Made by a program: the position numbers and the translations under genes. A stretch of 64,000 nt of DNA from an uncultured Flavobacteriales bacterium (GTDB lineage: Bacteria > Bacteroidota > Bacteroidia > Flavobacteriales_G > Salibacteraceae): the NCBI GenBank assembly GCA_913057205.1, contig CAJXNO010000010.1:1-64000 (forward strand). Direction: 5' to 3'. This document shows, one piece after another, positions 19,368-29,040 of the stretch. Numbering within the stretch: the first letter of the stretch is position 1; every line of letters starts with the position of its first letter. Below the pieces are notes generated by a model, which saw nothing but the letters and a program-made list of their open reading frames with translations, did not search any database and had not been told where the DNA came from.

Positions 19368-20507
19368 CTACTTTATTAATTCTCTTGATATCACCAACTT
19401 CTGGATCTCACTTGTTCCTTCTCCGATGGTACAAAGCTTTGCGTCGCGATAGTATTTCTCTGCTGGGAACTCTTTGGTAAAGCCGTAACCTCCAAAAATC
19501 TGCACAGCTTCGTTACCACAGCGCACGGCTACTTCAGAAGCATAGTACTTCGCGAAAGCAGATTCTTTGGTCACTTTTTTACCTCGGTTCTTTAAGTCAG
19601 CCGCTTGCAAGGTTAGGAGTTCGGCTGCCGCGATTTCGGTTGCCATGTCAGCTAATTTGAACCCAATCGCTTGAAAATGGGCGATCGGCTTACCGAACTG
19701 TTCACGCTCCTTGCTGTACTTCACCGATGCCTCCAACGCTCCTTTAGCAATGCCAACAGAAAGGGCAGCAATACTGATCCGCCCTCCGTCTAAGATCTTC
19801 ATCGCCTGAATGAACCCATCGCCTTCTTCTCCCAACATATTTTCATGCGGTATGCGGCAATTGTCAAAAAAGAGTCCGGCCGTTTCCGATGCACGCATAC
19901 CCAGCTTATCTTCCTTTTTTCCACCGCTGAAGCCCGGAGTACCTTTCTCTACCACGAAGGCGGTAATGCCATGTGAATCTCCTTTCTCACCTGTTCGAAC
20001 AATCACTACGGCCACATCACCACTGATTCCGTGAGTGATGAAGTTCTTACTTCCATTCAACACCCAATGATCGCCATCACGTACTGCCGTGGTATTCATA
20101 CCTCCTGCGTCAGAGCCTGTACCTGTTTCTGTAAGTCCCCAAGCACCGATCCATTCGCCCGTTGCTAGCTTCGGCAACCACTTTTGCTTCTGCTCTTCAT
20201 TCCCAAACATTAAAATGTGGTTGGTACAAAGCGAATTATGTGCTGCCACACTCAAACCGATGGAACCACACACTTTCGCGATCTCTGTAATGATGGTATA
20301 GTACTCGAAGTAGCCTAGACCTGCACCTCCGTATTCCATCGGTACAAGAACGCCAAGCATACCCAGTTCGCCCATCTTCTTCATGACGTCTGCTGGAAAG
20401 TACTGCTTCTCATCCCATTCCATGACGTGTGGGCGGATTTCCTTTTCCGCGAAATCACGCGCCATTTGAGTGATCATCTCCTGGTTCTCGTATCCTTCGA
20501 AATTCAT
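19368..20507 (-). CDS. Acyl-CoA dehydrogenase
   Basis: The 379-residue flavoenzyme has the full acyl-CoA dehydrogenase layout. There is an N-terminal helical domain (1-115), a central beta domain with the FAD/substrate motif [15 protein letters not shown], and a C-terminal helical domain ending with [21 protein letters not shown]. The glutamate in the IGEGTSEI segment is at the usual catalytic-base position of short/medium-chain members. It oxidises an acyl-CoA to the 2-enoyl-CoA and passes electrons to ETF. The chain-length preference (short/branched or butyryl-type) cannot be fixed from sequence. It is the last gene of the long purM-to-acyl-CoA dehydrogenase run, four bases after apt. Confidence 0.93.
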   Translation of the reverse strand: MNFEGYENQEMITQMARDFAEKEIRPHVMEWDEKQYFPADVMKKMGELGMLGVLVPMEYGGAGLGYFEYYTIITEIAKVCGSIGLSVAAHNSLCTNHILMFGNEEQKQKWLPKLATGEWIGAWGLTETGTGSDAGGMNTTAVRDGDHWVLNGSKNFITHGISGDVAVVIVRTGEKGDSHGITAFVVEKGTPGFSGGKKEDKLGMRASETAGLFFDNCRIPHENMLGEEGDGFIQAMKILDGGRISIAALSVGIAKGALEASVKYSKEREQFGKPIAHFQAIGFKLADMATEIAAAELLTLQAADLKNRGKKVTKESAFAKYYASEVAVRCGNEAVQIFGGYGFTKEFPAEKYYRDAKLCTIGEGTSEIQKLVISRELIK

Positions 20508-20511
20508 ATAC

Positions 20512-21042
20512 CTAATATTTTACGATTGAAACAATGTTATCTGAATAAGGTTGGAGTCGATCTTGTCCGTTCAAGCCTGACAGCGCTACCACGAAATTAA
20601 ATCCGGCAACCTTACCGCCTACTTTCTCGATCAATTCGGCCGTTGCCTTTGCGGTGCCGCCTGTGGCTAAAAGGTCGTCATGTATCAATACACGCTGCCC
20701 TTCCGAGATCGCATCGATATGCATCTCAATGCTGGCTGACCCATACTCAAGGTCATAGGTCTGCGCAACGGTCTTATACGGAAGCTTACCGCTCTTTCTG
20801 ATCATGGTGAAAGGACAGTCCAATTCATAAGCGATCAAGACTCCGAAAAGGAAGCCCCTACTTTCCACTCCAGCCACAACATCCACTCCTCGCTCTTTGA
20901 ACGGTTCTGCCAATGCTTTCGCTGTTTGTGCACATAGCCTCGTATCACTCAGTAAGGGTGTGATGTCCTTGAACTGAATACCAGGTTCTGGGAAATCTGG
21001 AATATTCCTAATGGTTGCTTTGAGCTTCTCTTCGAGTGTCAT
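20512..21042 (-). CDS. apt: Adenine phosphoribosyltransferase
   Basis: The 176-residue enzyme salvages adenine to AMP using PRPP. Visible features are the N-terminal [18 protein letters not shown] segment typical of APT, the [10 protein letters not shown] loop, and the PRPP-binding motif [16 protein letters not shown]. Length matches the family. Its ATG overlaps the stop of the upstream HhH gene by four bases (ATGA), so translation is coupled. Confidence 0.97.
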   Translation of the reverse strand: MTLEEKLKATIRNIPDFPEPGIQFKDITPLLSDTRLCAQTAKALAEPFKERGVDVVAGVESRGFLFGVLIAYELDCPFTMIRKSGKLPYKTVAQTYDLEYGSASIEMHIDAISEGQRVLIHDDLLATGGTAKATAELIEKVGGKVAGFNFVVALSGLNGQDRLQPYSDNIVSIVKY

Positions 21043-21992
21043 TCCGTGGTTAAGTAGGGTGCAATTTTAAGGTAAACTGAATCGGGAATCACATCTGTTT
21101 CCATTATTCCGCTTGTTCTTCGATAAAGACCGTGTTGTTTTCGATAATTTACAACGGCACGCGCCTGCTGCCAACTCAAGTAAGGATGCATGCCGAGTGC
21201 TTTGACATCGCTGGTATTGATGTTGATACGCTGAACATAATTGGTGTCAATGAAAGTATAGCGCGCAATCGCATCCAAGGTTTTGTCCCTCATTTTGTAG
21301 ACAGACAGCAACTGCTCGAAGCTTCTAAAGCCTCCCAGTTGTGTTCTTAGCTTAACAATGCTCTTAGCATAGAACGATCCAACGCCGGGAATCAGCATCA
21401 AAGCATTGGTATCCGCCTGGTTGAGGGAAATGGACCCTTCTTTTGGCAAGGACTTCCGCTTTTTAGTACCGAGCGAGGTATCGGGCTTCGACAAGTAGGA
21501 CACTTTCGTTGGTTCCGGCTCAACCTTTGCTTTTTGAAACGCTGCATCGATCTCGATGTACGGCAACACCATTTCCCACCACTGGGTATCCATATCGTAA
21601 ACAACCAACAGGTCTTCAGGAGATTGAAAAGGTTTGACTTTTTCTCGGTACTTCACCACACGTTGTGCAAGCCAAGCCGGGAGACCAAAGTCAAAGAGTT
21701 CATCTACACTGACCGTATTCGGATCGAAAGTGCTGAAGACTGGACCGTCTATCGCTAACTTCTCGGTTGCGTTCCCATCGTCTTCGGGAGCCGGCTTTGA
21801 TAGCTTTGCTCGGATGGCAAGCAATTCCTCTTCTTGTGCTTTCGTCAATGGCTGATCTTCTTGCTCTAAAACGTGAGGTAAAAAAATGCGAACAGCAATG
21901 ACCACGAGCAGCACACCAGAGAGCAGTATTATGCCCCGCCGCTCTCGTTTATTGAAGATGAAGTATGAACGTAGGGATGACCTCCACCCCAT
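21039..21992 (-). CDS. Membrane-anchored helix-hairpin-helix (ComEA-like) protein
   Basis: The 317-residue protein has a short basic N-terminus, one membrane helix (about 20-38, RGIILLSGVLLVVIAVRIF), a polar linker, and then three helix-hairpin-helix units. These are around LFDFGLPAWLAQRVVKYR, around MLIPGVGSFYAKSIVKLR, and around LGMHPYLSWQQARAVVNYR. The PGVG hairpin is the canonical DNA-backbone binding form. ComEA-type proteins bind incoming DNA on the outer face of the inner membrane during transformation. The family in Bacteroidota is larger than ComEA, and its role is not proven. It sits between the AGCS symporter (7 bases) and apt (4-base overlap). Confidence 0.85.
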   Translation of the reverse strand: MGWRSSLRSYFIFNKRERRGIILLSGVLLVVIAVRIFLPHVLEQEDQPLTKAQEEELLAIRAKLSKPAPEDDGNATEKLAIDGPVFSTFDPNTVSVDELFDFGLPAWLAQRVVKYREKVKPFQSPEDLLVVYDMDTQWWEMVLPYIEIDAAFQKAKVEPEPTKVSYLSKPDTSLGTKKRKSLPKEGSISLNQADTNALMLIPGVGSFYAKSIVKLRTQLGGFRSFEQLLSVYKMRDKTLDAIARYTFIDTNYVQRININTSDVKALGMHPYLSWQQARAVVNYRKQHGLYRRTSGIMETDVIPDSVYLKIAPYLTTE

Positions 21993-21999
21993 GGCATTG

Positions 22000-23634
22000 C
22001 TACTTATACGCCTTGATCTCCCCCGTTTTCAAGGCGTGGAAATATGCGTTCAGGTCTTTCCTTACTTCACCAGACAAGAAATAAAGTCCGAGGATGTTAG
22101 GGAATGCCATACCCAAGATCATCATATCACTGAATGCGATTACGTTGCCCAAGCTGGATGCCGAACCAACAATGATGATGATCAAGAAGATCACTTTGTA
22201 AGAAGTGATCGCAGCCTTAGAGTTGCCAAACAAAAAGGTCCAACTCTTCAACCCGTAATAGCTCCATGAAATCATGGTAGAAAATGCAAAAAGAATGATG
22301 GCGATCAGAAGTACCCAATCAAACCAAGAGAAGACATTACTGAATGCTGCTGAGGTTAGGGCAGCTCCCTGAAGGCCACTGGTGTCACTGGCATATCCCG
22401 TGAAGATCAACACCAATGCTGTCATCGTACAAACCACTACCGTATCAATGAATGGCTCCATCAAGGCTACGAGTCCTTCGGAGATCGGACGCTTGGTCTT
22501 GGATGCAGAGTGAGCGATGGATGCAGATCCTACACCTGCCTCGTTGGAGAAGGCGGCACGCTGGAACCCCGTGATAAGTACACCGATGAAACCTCCCTTC
22601 AAGGCATCTGCGTCGAATGCTCCGTAGAAAATCTCGCCGAACGCGTTACCAATGTTATCGATGTGTAGTCCGATGATGATTAACGCGAACAACACATAGG
22701 TACCTACCATTAGCGGAACAATCTTATCGGTCACCTTAGCAATACTCTTGATACCACCAATGATGACCAAGCCAACCAAAACGGCAAGCACTATCCCAAA
22801 CCATACGGGTCCATCGAAACCCATAATACTAAACGCTCCTACACTTGGAAATTTGGTAGTCACTTGCTCCAAGGCTTGATTTGCTTGGAACATATTGCCA
22901 CCACCGAAAGACCCACCAATGCAAAGGACAGCGAACACAGCTGCAAGAACTTTTCCAAGGGTGCCATAGCCTTTGTTATCCAGGGCCTTGCTCAAATAGT
23001 ACATCGGTCCACCCGAAACACGACCTTCCGCGTCAATTTCTCGGTACTTCACACCCAGCGTACACTCAACGAACTTACTCGACATACCGAGCAGGCCTGC
23101 TACGATCATCCAGAACGTAGCGCCAGGACCGCCCAGCGCAATCGCAACCGCTACACCTGCAATGTTCCCTAGACCAACCGTTCCTGAAAGGGCCGTGGCC
23201 AAAGCTTGGAAGTGGCTCACCTCACCATCGTCATTGGGATTATCATATTTACCCCTGACAAGATCGAGGGCATGCTTGATACCACGCACATTGATGAAGC
23301 CCATTTTCAGAGTGAAGAAGATGGCACCAACCACCAGCCAAATGACCACGATGGGAATTTTCTTCTCCATGGGCACACCAAGATCATTGATCACTGGATT
23401 ACCGTCTGCATCATAGACCACGGGGTCATATATTCCTAAAGCCGTAAACGGATCCCAAAACAATACCGCATCCAAGAAATTGACGATGGGCTCAAAGGCA
23501 GCATCGATCATTTCACTTGCAGATAGGCCTTCCTCTTCTGGAGTTGGAGGAACATGCTCATCTTGAGCCATAACCGGCGTTAGCAATGAGAAAAAGGAAA
23601 GGGTTAGAGCTAAAAAAAGGTTCGTGTACTTCAT
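22000..23634 (-). CDS. Alanine/glycine:cation symporter (AGCS family) with signal peptide
   Basis: The product is 544 residues from the ATG at 23634 ([15 protein letters not shown]). The core has the many membrane helices and signatures of the sodium:alanine symporter family, for example [24 protein letters not shown] and the [15 protein letters not shown] segment. Unusually, the N-terminus is a cleavable-looking signal peptide ending PVMAQ, followed by about 40 polar residues before the first transport helix. This suggests an extra periplasmic N-terminal segment. It is the likely importer of alanine or glycine with Na+. It lies 7 bases before the HhH gene and 47 bases after the SDR gene. Confidence 0.93.
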   Translation of the reverse strand: MKYTNLFLALTLSFFSLLTPVMAQDEHVPPTPEEEGLSASEMIDAAFEPIVNFLDAVLFWDPFTALGIYDPVVYDADGNPVINDLGVPMEKKIPIVVIWLVVGAIFFTLKMGFINVRGIKHALDLVRGKYDNPNDDGEVSHFQALATALSGTVGLGNIAGVAVAIALGGPGATFWMIVAGLLGMSSKFVECTLGVKYREIDAEGRVSGGPMYYLSKALDNKGYGTLGKVLAAVFAVLCIGGSFGGGNMFQANQALEQVTTKFPSVGAFSIMGFDGPVWFGIVLAVLVGLVIIGGIKSIAKVTDKIVPLMVGTYVLFALIIIGLHIDNIGNAFGEIFYGAFDADALKGGFIGVLITGFQRAAFSNEAGVGSASIAHSASKTKRPISEGLVALMEPFIDTVVVCTMTALVLIFTGYASDTSGLQGAALTSAAFSNVFSWFDWVLLIAIILFAFSTMISWSYYGLKSWTFLFGNSKAAITSYKVIFLIIIIVGSASSLGNVIAFSDMMILGMAFPNILGLYFLSGEVRKDLNAYFHALKTGEIKAYK

Positions 23635-23681
23635 GGAGTTTTTTGGATGGAGCCTCAAATATAGAAATCTGTTGGAATGCG

Positions 23682-24575
23682 CTAATCCATCAAGGTTTCG
23701 CGCATTTTTACTAGCGCATCTCTCGGTGCTGTTGGTCTGTAGCCGATGGTGCTTTGAGCGAGCGACAGATCAAATCCGCTTTTCATTGGTCGTTGGCCTG
23801 TTTGATGCGCCTGATTCGTTTGAATGGGCTCCAGCAACTCATCGTCCAGCCCAAATACATCTGCTGTTAACAATGAAAAAGCGTGTACATCGATGGTCTC
23901 TGGACCACTCAAGTGAAGTCTTCCCTTGAAAGGATGGTTCAACAGTTGATGTACTGCCCATGCTACGTCATCTACGTAGGTTGGCATACGCACCTGATCT
24001 TTTGTAATCCTCATGCCTTGTTGGGCACTCAGTTTTGCCAAGACCAACAATGGAAGGTTCAATCGGCGTGCTTGGGCAGCGGTGCCATACACCAAGATAG
24101 GACGGATGATCACGTGATCTTCTAAAAGGCTTTGAACCTTTTGTTCACTCATGACCTTCGTCTTACCATACCAACTCAATGGAGCCACCTCGTCGGTTTC
24201 CTTCCAATCCAATCGTGTTCCATCGAAGACAAAATCGCTTGAGAAGTGAATCATGCGAGCTTTATTTATTCTGCACCAACTGGCGATGGATTCTACTGCC
24301 TGAACATTGAGTCGAAGTGCATCTTCCTGATGCATTTCTGCTTGATCAACGGAACCGATGGCGGCGGTATGCACGATGACATCTGGTTGAAGCCGATCCA
24401 AAAACCCTGGAATCTCATCTAATTGACTCAGGTCAAAAGAATGGTAAGGAAGTGCAGAATGAAAGTCCTTAGAGCGAGCGGTCAATACCACATTATCACC
24501 TGATTCAAAACGATCTGTAAGCGCTGAACCAATGAGTCCTGTTGCTCCAGTTATGAGAATGCGTTTAGTCGTCAA
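23682..24575 (-). CDS. RmlD-like NAD(P)-dependent sugar reductase/epimerase (SDR)
   Basis: This extended short-chain dehydrogenase of about 297 residues begins at the TTG at 24575 ([15 protein letters not shown]). That start overlaps the preceding channel gene by 11 bases. Longer frames exist (TTG at 24620) but add no conserved residues, so the start is uncertain. The glycine-rich NAD(P) motif GATGLIG and the catalytic Tyr-xxx-Lys in [10 protein letters not shown] are present, as is the substrate-side Ser region [12 protein letters not shown]. It resembles dTDP-4-dehydrorhamnose reductases, which act in nucleotide-sugar synthesis, but no other rhamnose genes are nearby and its substrate is open. 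Confidence 0.8.
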   Translation of the reverse strand: MTTKRILITGATGLIGSALTDRFESGDNVVLTARSKDFHSALPYHSFDLSQLDEIPGFLDRLQPDVIVHTAAIGSVDQAEMHQEDALRLNVQAVESIASWCRINKARMIHFSSDFVFDGTRLDWKETDEVAPLSWYGKTKVMSEQKVQSLLEDHVIIRPILVYGTAAQARRLNLPLLVLAKLSAQQGMRITKDQVRMPTYVDDVAWAVHQLLNHPFKGRLHLSGPETIDVHAFSLLTADVFGLDDELLEPIQTNQAHQTGQRPMKSGFDLSLAQSTIGYRPTAPRDALVKMRETLMD

Positions 24576-25596
24576 TATGCAAAGCTTCCTTGAGACGTAC
24601 GATCTGTTGGGTATTGCCAAGTACGAAAAGCTTCGACTTTGGAACCAGCTCTGTATCCGGAGAGGGATTCACGATGATCTGATTATCGGGCGTCTTAAAG
24701 CCAATGATCCTAGCCCCTGTCTTGTAGCGTGTTTCCAACTCCAGAATTGACTTATGCTCGAAATCAGATGGAAGGTATTTGAACTGGATCTCAACCAAGG
24801 TGGATTCGTCTGCTCCCATGATGGATATATGATCAAGAAAATCCATAAGATCGGGAGTGGTCACCAGTGATGCCATGTGCGAACCGCCCACTTTGTCAGG
24901 AAGGATAACATTGTTAGCTCCAGCAATGCGGAGCTTACGTTCACTTCGGTCGTCTGATGCCCGGGAAATGATATTCAAGTTCTTGTTCAAATCCCTGGCC
25001 GTCAGCACCACGAAGAGGTTATCAGCGTCTTTAGGGAGGGTAGTGATCAAGGCCTTAGCACGTTCAATACCCGCCTGACAGATGATTTCATCATCGGTGG
25101 CATTTCCCTCCAGTACCGTTATGTCTTCTGATTCCAGACTCAGCTTTTGAATGATGTCTTTATTGGACTCAACCACCACGAAGCGCTCGTTATGTGCACG
25201 AAGGGTCTTAACGGCTTGTCGTCCATTGCGGCCGTATCCACAAATGATGACGTGACCAGAGAGTTTATCCAATTGACTCATGGTTTGAAAGTTTCTCAAG
25301 TAAATCCGATAATCACCACTGATCAGGTATCGGGTAATTGAACTCACTACATAAGCGAATGTACCAAAGGTTGTGATGATCAAGAATGAGGTGAAAACTT
25401 TTCCTTCTGGGTGGAGTGGACGTACTTCACCGAATCCAACAGTAGAAACGGTGATGACGGTCATATAAAAGGCATCCATCCAACCATAATCCTCCAAATA
25501 CATATACCCGATGGTGCCTACCAATAGAACCGCAAGCAGAAAGCCTATCGCATAGTATATCTCTCGGAAGTACTTAAAACTGAGGATGAATTTCAC
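24565..25596 (-). CDS. Two-helix potassium channel with RCK/TrkA regulatory domain
   Basis: The 343-residue protein begins with TM1 (about 14-33), a pore loop with the selectivity filter TVGFGE (52-57), and TM2 (about 65-88). An RCK N domain follows from about 110, with the Rossmann motif VIICGYGRNGRQAV, then an RCK C (TrkA-C) domain ending near LGNTQQIVRLKEAL. The architecture is that of MthK/Kch ligand-gated K+ channels, with nucleotide or Ca2+ control through the RCK ring. The filter GFG instead of GYG is a common variant. It lies 27 bases after the PspC gene. Confidence 0.93.
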   Translation of the reverse strand: MKFILSFKYFREIYYAIGFLLAVLLVGTIGYMYLEDYGWMDAFYMTVITVSTVGFGEVRPLHPEGKVFTSFLIITTFGTFAYVVSSITRYLISGDYRIYLRNFQTMSQLDKLSGHVIICGYGRNGRQAVKTLRAHNERFVVVESNKDIIQKLSLESEDITVLEGNATDDEIICQAGIERAKALITTLPKDADNLFVVLTARDLNKNLNIISRASDDRSERKLRIAGANNVILPDKVGGSHMASLVTTPDLMDFLDHISIMGADESTLVEIQFKYLPSDFEHKSILELETRYKTGARIIGFKTPDNQIIVNPSPDTELVPKSKLFVLGNTQQIVRLKEALHIDD

Positions 25597-25623
25597 GCTC
25601 CTTGACTTGACAATATTGCTGCC

Positions 25624-25845
25624 TTAGAAGTCCCAGATGGTTGGACGCTTACTACGAAGGAAATCGCGGTGTTCCATCCAAAAGAGCAAAATGAAGTAGA
25701 TGATGATCGGAGAACCGAAGGTGAAGAATGAAACGTAAATGAAGTACATCCGGATCCGCGAGGACTTGATGCCCCACTTCTCTCCTAGCCATTCGCAAAC
25801 ACCGAATGCCTGCTTCTCCAAAAACGACTGAATCTCATTTTTCAT
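25624..25845 (-). CDS. PspC-domain small membrane protein
   Basis: The product is 73 residues from the ATG at 25845 (MKNEIQSFLEKQAFG), which overlaps the DUF2851 stop by four bases (ATGA). A cytoplasmic PspC-like motif (VCEWLGEKWGIKSSRIRMYF) runs into one membrane helix rich in Phe/Ile (about 30-52). The tail ends HRDFLRSKRPTIWDF. PspC proteins take part in envelope-stress sensing in other bacteria, but there are no other psp genes here. Its position between DUF2851 and a K+ channel gives no further clue. Confidence 0.85.
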   Translation of the reverse strand: MKNEIQSFLEKQAFGVCEWLGEKWGIKSSRIRMYFIYVSFFTFGSPIIIYFILLFWMEHRDFLRSKRPTIWDF

Positions 25846-27122
25846 GCTTTGGCAATTATCGTTCGACCAATGTTGCAAAGTACGCATTTTTTATGATTGC
25901 AGTAGTTGGTTCTCAGTTGAAGCAAAGCTTGCGAATGCGCTGCGCTTGTGCAATGAACACCGTGCTCTGAAAAGTAGCGCGTGGTTTCATTCTCTTCAGG
26001 TACAATGGCATGCATGGAAGATATGGCACGTTCCTTTAACCGCTCGTTTCCTGATTCTTGTGCATAGAAAAAGAGCAAGGGCGCTGTAAGGTTGATGTTC
26101 AATAGGTCTGTCATTGTTGCCGAAAAGTTCGTCTTCAGTGGCCACTTAGATGAGGTTTGCAAGCTGTAATGTCTTACCCAAAAAGGATCCATATCTAATT
26201 CAAGTGCACTCCAATCTGGTAGATCTCCTTGAATGATCTTCTGGTATAAATCAGGCAATAGCACACTCACGGCGGCTAATTGCGCAACCCTTCTAGCGGG
26301 GTGATTCGTAGGCCTAACACGTCCTGTCATCCAGTTTTGCTCCAAGCATCCTAAATCTGAATACTTCAATCGAAGGAAGGCATAGCGCTCCATGAGTTCA
26401 ACCCTGTATGTTTCGCTTGAATCAAAGGCAATCTGCTGATCTAAGAACCCACCAACACCAAGTAATAGGGCTGCTCTATCCAATGATGATGCGAAACGCG
26501 TTAAGCGTTTCATCGGAACCAATCGAGCCAATTCCTCCATTGGTGCGCGGTTGTATTGAGTGCCAATGTAACGCGCTAGGAGCTGATAGAACACTTCGAT
26601 CCAATCAGATGTACCGGCGCGGTGGCTGGTGCGGATCGATGCGGTTTTTTGCTCCCACCGTTCAGCCAACATACGATCTAGCCAAGCGTTTATCTTAATC
26701 GGTTCTACTTGTGCAATGAAGTTGGAACAAGGCAACCTGCTGCTACCTGTGTAGAGCTGCTCGTAGCGTTGATGCAGTCGCTTTTGAATTCTTCCTTTAA
26801 GCTCAAGGGTAGGTAGCTCCTCACCATGTTGATTATACACTGGACGATCATGTTCATATACCACATGCAGAATGACATTCTCATAGGCTGGGTCTCCTTG
26901 GTGACCATGGGCATACCAATCACTAGAACGCCAATGGATCTCCACCTGCCCCACCCACTTGGTGGTTCCGATTTTTAGCCTGGCCTCTAAGAAGTCTGGA
27001 CCGGAGCTATGGTTATGCTTTCCCGTGTGAATCAGCTCCACTGGGACACCCTCTGTCGTAGTTAAGGTGGCCACATCCATCCAGCGATGTAGCCACACCA
27101 TGTGCAAGAAATCCTCTTTCAT
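25842..27122 (-). CDS. DUF2851 family protein
   Basis: This 426-residue soluble protein of the DUF2851 family is typical of Bacteroidota. Recognisable features are the opening MKEDFLHMVWLHRWMD and the segment HNHSSGPDFLEARLKIG, followed by WVGQVEIHWRSSDWYAHGH. The C-terminus has a small cysteine group (CNHKKCVLCNIG) that looks like a metal-binding or redox site. The His/Asp-rich GPDF and VEIH regions could form an active site, but no activity is known to me. It sits between pyrF (16 bases) and the PspC gene (overlap). Confidence 0.88.
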   Translation of the reverse strand: MKEDFLHMVWLHRWMDVATLTTTEGVPVELIHTGKHNHSSGPDFLEARLKIGTTKWVGQVEIHWRSSDWYAHGHQGDPAYENVILHVVYEHDRPVYNQHGEELPTLELKGRIQKRLHQRYEQLYTGSSRLPCSNFIAQVEPIKINAWLDRMLAERWEQKTASIRTSHRAGTSDWIEVFYQLLARYIGTQYNRAPMEELARLVPMKRLTRFASSLDRAALLLGVGGFLDQQIAFDSSETYRVELMERYAFLRLKYSDLGCLEQNWMTGRVRPTNHPARRVAQLAAVSVLLPDLYQKIIQGDLPDWSALELDMDPFWVRHYSLQTSSKWPLKTNFSATMTDLLNINLTAPLLFFYAQESGNERLKERAISSMHAIVPEENETTRYFSEHGVHCTSAAHSQALLQLRTNYCNHKKCVLCNIGRTIIAKA

Positions 27123-27138
27123 CCGTACTCAATCACAA

Positions 27139-27942
27139 CTAGAGCATGGCCGCCATGTCTTGTTGCAATCGAGCTGCTTCATCACGAGCGGCTGAGGCAA
27201 AATCCTCGCTCTGTGAAGCATAGATAATCATTCGTGATGAATTTACCAAGACCCCGATGTCATCCGTAAGCAAAGTTTGTAGGTCTTTGAGCTGTCCTCC
27301 TTGAGCCCCAACACCCGGAATGAGCAAGAAGTGCCTCGGAGCTACCTCGCGGATGCGTTCAAAGAATGCGGGTTGCGTGGCACCCACCACGAACATGAGG
27401 TTTTCATCGCTTCCAAGTTCAGCCATGCGCGCAATGGCCGCTTCAAAAACGTACTGTCCGTTTTTCAGTTCTAGCAATTCAATGTCTTGAGCGCCTTTAT
27501 TGGATGTGAGGCCCAGTGCGATGGCCCATTTGCCTTGATCGTTCAGAAATGGAGTAAGGGAATCTTCTCCCATGTAGGGATTCACCGTGACCGCATCACA
27601 ACCAAAAGTGTGGTAGAAAGCCTTTGCATACTGAGCGGCCGTATTGCCAATGTCCCCCCTTTTTGCATCAGCAATGATGAATGCTTCTCCTTCTGGAATC
27701 AAAGCAAGGGTCTGTTCCAATATTTGCCAACCTTCTACTCCCATCGCTTCGTAGAAGGCAATGTTGAGCTTGTAAGAAACCGTATATGGTAAGGTGGCTT
27801 CGATGATGGCTTTGTTGAACTTCAAAACACCTTGAGGATCACCTACTAGGTGGTCTGGAAGCTTGTTAGGATCGGTATCTAGACCAACACACAAAAAGGA
27901 TTGCTTGGCTCTGATCAGTGCATGTAGTTCACTTCGCGTCAT
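27139..27942 (-). CDS. pyrF: Orotidine-5'-phosphate decarboxylase, type 2
   Basis: The 267-residue enzyme carries out the last step of UMP synthesis. The active-site segment FIIADAKRGDIGNTAAQYA carries the Asp-x-Lys-x-x-Asp catalytic arrangement, and the opening FLCVGLDTDPNKLP is typical of the longer type 2 family. Length matches. It lies 12 bases after prfA in the same operon. Confidence 0.96.
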   Translation of the reverse strand: MTRSELHALIRAKQSFLCVGLDTDPNKLPDHLVGDPQGVLKFNKAIIEATLPYTVSYKLNIAFYEAMGVEGWQILEQTLALIPEGEAFIIADAKRGDIGNTAAQYAKAFYHTFGCDAVTVNPYMGEDSLTPFLNDQGKWAIALGLTSNKGAQDIELLELKNGQYVFEAAIARMAELGSDENLMFVVGATQPAFFERIREVAPRHFLLIPGVGAQGGQLKDLQTLLTDDIGVLVNSSRMIIYASQSEDFASAARDEAARLQQDMAAML

Positions 27943-27954
27943 CTTCTCTCTTCC

Positions 27955-29037
27955 TTAATTCTGTTCGCCTTCTTGGAGTTTTTCCGCATTCTCCGCCATC
28001 TTCAATTCGTCGATGATCTTCTGAATATCGCCATTCATGACCGCATCCAAGTTGTAGAGGGTCAAGTTGATCCGATGGTCGGTCACCCGACCTTGCGGAA
28101 AGTTATAGGTTCGGATCTTCGCGCTTCGATCACCTGATGAAACCATGGTCTTTCGTTGGGAGGCCACTTCGGCATTCCGCTTTGATAGTTCCATTTCATA
28201 CAAACGGGAACGAAGCATCTCAAGGGCCATCTCACGGTTTGCAAGCTGCGAACGGGAAACCTGGCATTGGATCATGATACCAGTAGGCTTGTGGGTCAAT
28301 TGCACCTTTGTTTCCACCTTGTTTACGTTCTGGCCACCTGCACCCGATGATCGAGCGGTTTGAAACTCGAGGTCGGCTGGATTGATCTCCACATCCACTT
28401 CATCCGCCTCTGGCAAAACGGCCACCGTGGCGGCAGAAGTATGCACACGACCTTGCGTTTCTGTGTCAGGAACACGCTGCACCCGATGGACTCCCCCTTC
28501 ATATTTCATTGTTCCGTACACATCGGCTCCTTCTACCTTTAAGATCACTTCTTTGTACCCGCCAACGGTTCCTTCGGTTACATCAACCACTTCGGTCTTC
28601 CACCCCTGCTTCTCAAAGTAGCGGGTATACATGCGGTAAAGATCTCCAGCGAATAGGCTAGCCTCATCACCACCGGTACCAGCACGAATCTCAACGATCA
28701 CATTCTTTTCATCTTCGGGATCCTTCGGGATGAGCATGAACTTGATCTGTTCTTCCAATTCTGGAAGCTGGTCTTCTATGCTGGAAAGCTCCTCTTTCGC
28801 TAGGGCACGCATCTCATCGTCCGTTTCCGTCTGGAGCATCTCCTTGGTGGATACACGGTTATCAAGGAGGTCTTTATACACCTTGTATACCTTCACGATC
28901 TCACCCAATTCGCTGTACTCCTTGTTGAGTTTCACAAAGCGCTTCATGTCGCCCGTAACTTCTGGATCAGAGAGTTTTAGTTCTACTTCGCTCCAGCGCT
29001 CTTTGATGGCTTCTAACTTTCCAAGTAGGTCGCTCAT
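27955..29037 (-). CDS. prfA: Peptide chain release factor 1
   Basis: The 360-residue factor terminates translation at UAA and UAG. The stop-codon recognition P-x-T tripeptide lies in [17 protein letters not shown], and the peptidyl-tRNA hydrolysis motif GGQ lies in [18 protein letters not shown]. The protein has no internal frameshift. It begins 3 bases after purM and precedes pyrF by 12 bases. RF1 embedded in a nucleotide-synthesis run is a typical housekeeping mix in this phylum. Confidence 0.98.
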   Translation of the reverse strand: MSDLLGKLEAIKERWSEVELKLSDPEVTGDMKRFVKLNKEYSELGEIVKVYKVYKDLLDNRVSTKEMLQTETDDEMRALAKEELSSIEDQLPELEEQIKFMLIPKDPEDEKNVIVEIRAGTGGDEASLFAGDLYRMYTRYFEKQGWKTEVVDVTEGTVGGYKEVILKVEGADVYGTMKYEGGVHRVQRVPDTETQGRVHTSAATVAVLPEADEVDVEINPADLEFQTARSSGAGGQNVNKVETKVQLTHKPTGIMIQCQVSRSQLANREMALEMLRSRLYEMELSKRNAEVASQRKTMVSSGDRSAKIRTYNFPQGRVTDHRINLTLYNLDAVMNGDIQKIIDELKMAENAEKLQEGEQN

Positions 29038-29040
29038 GGA

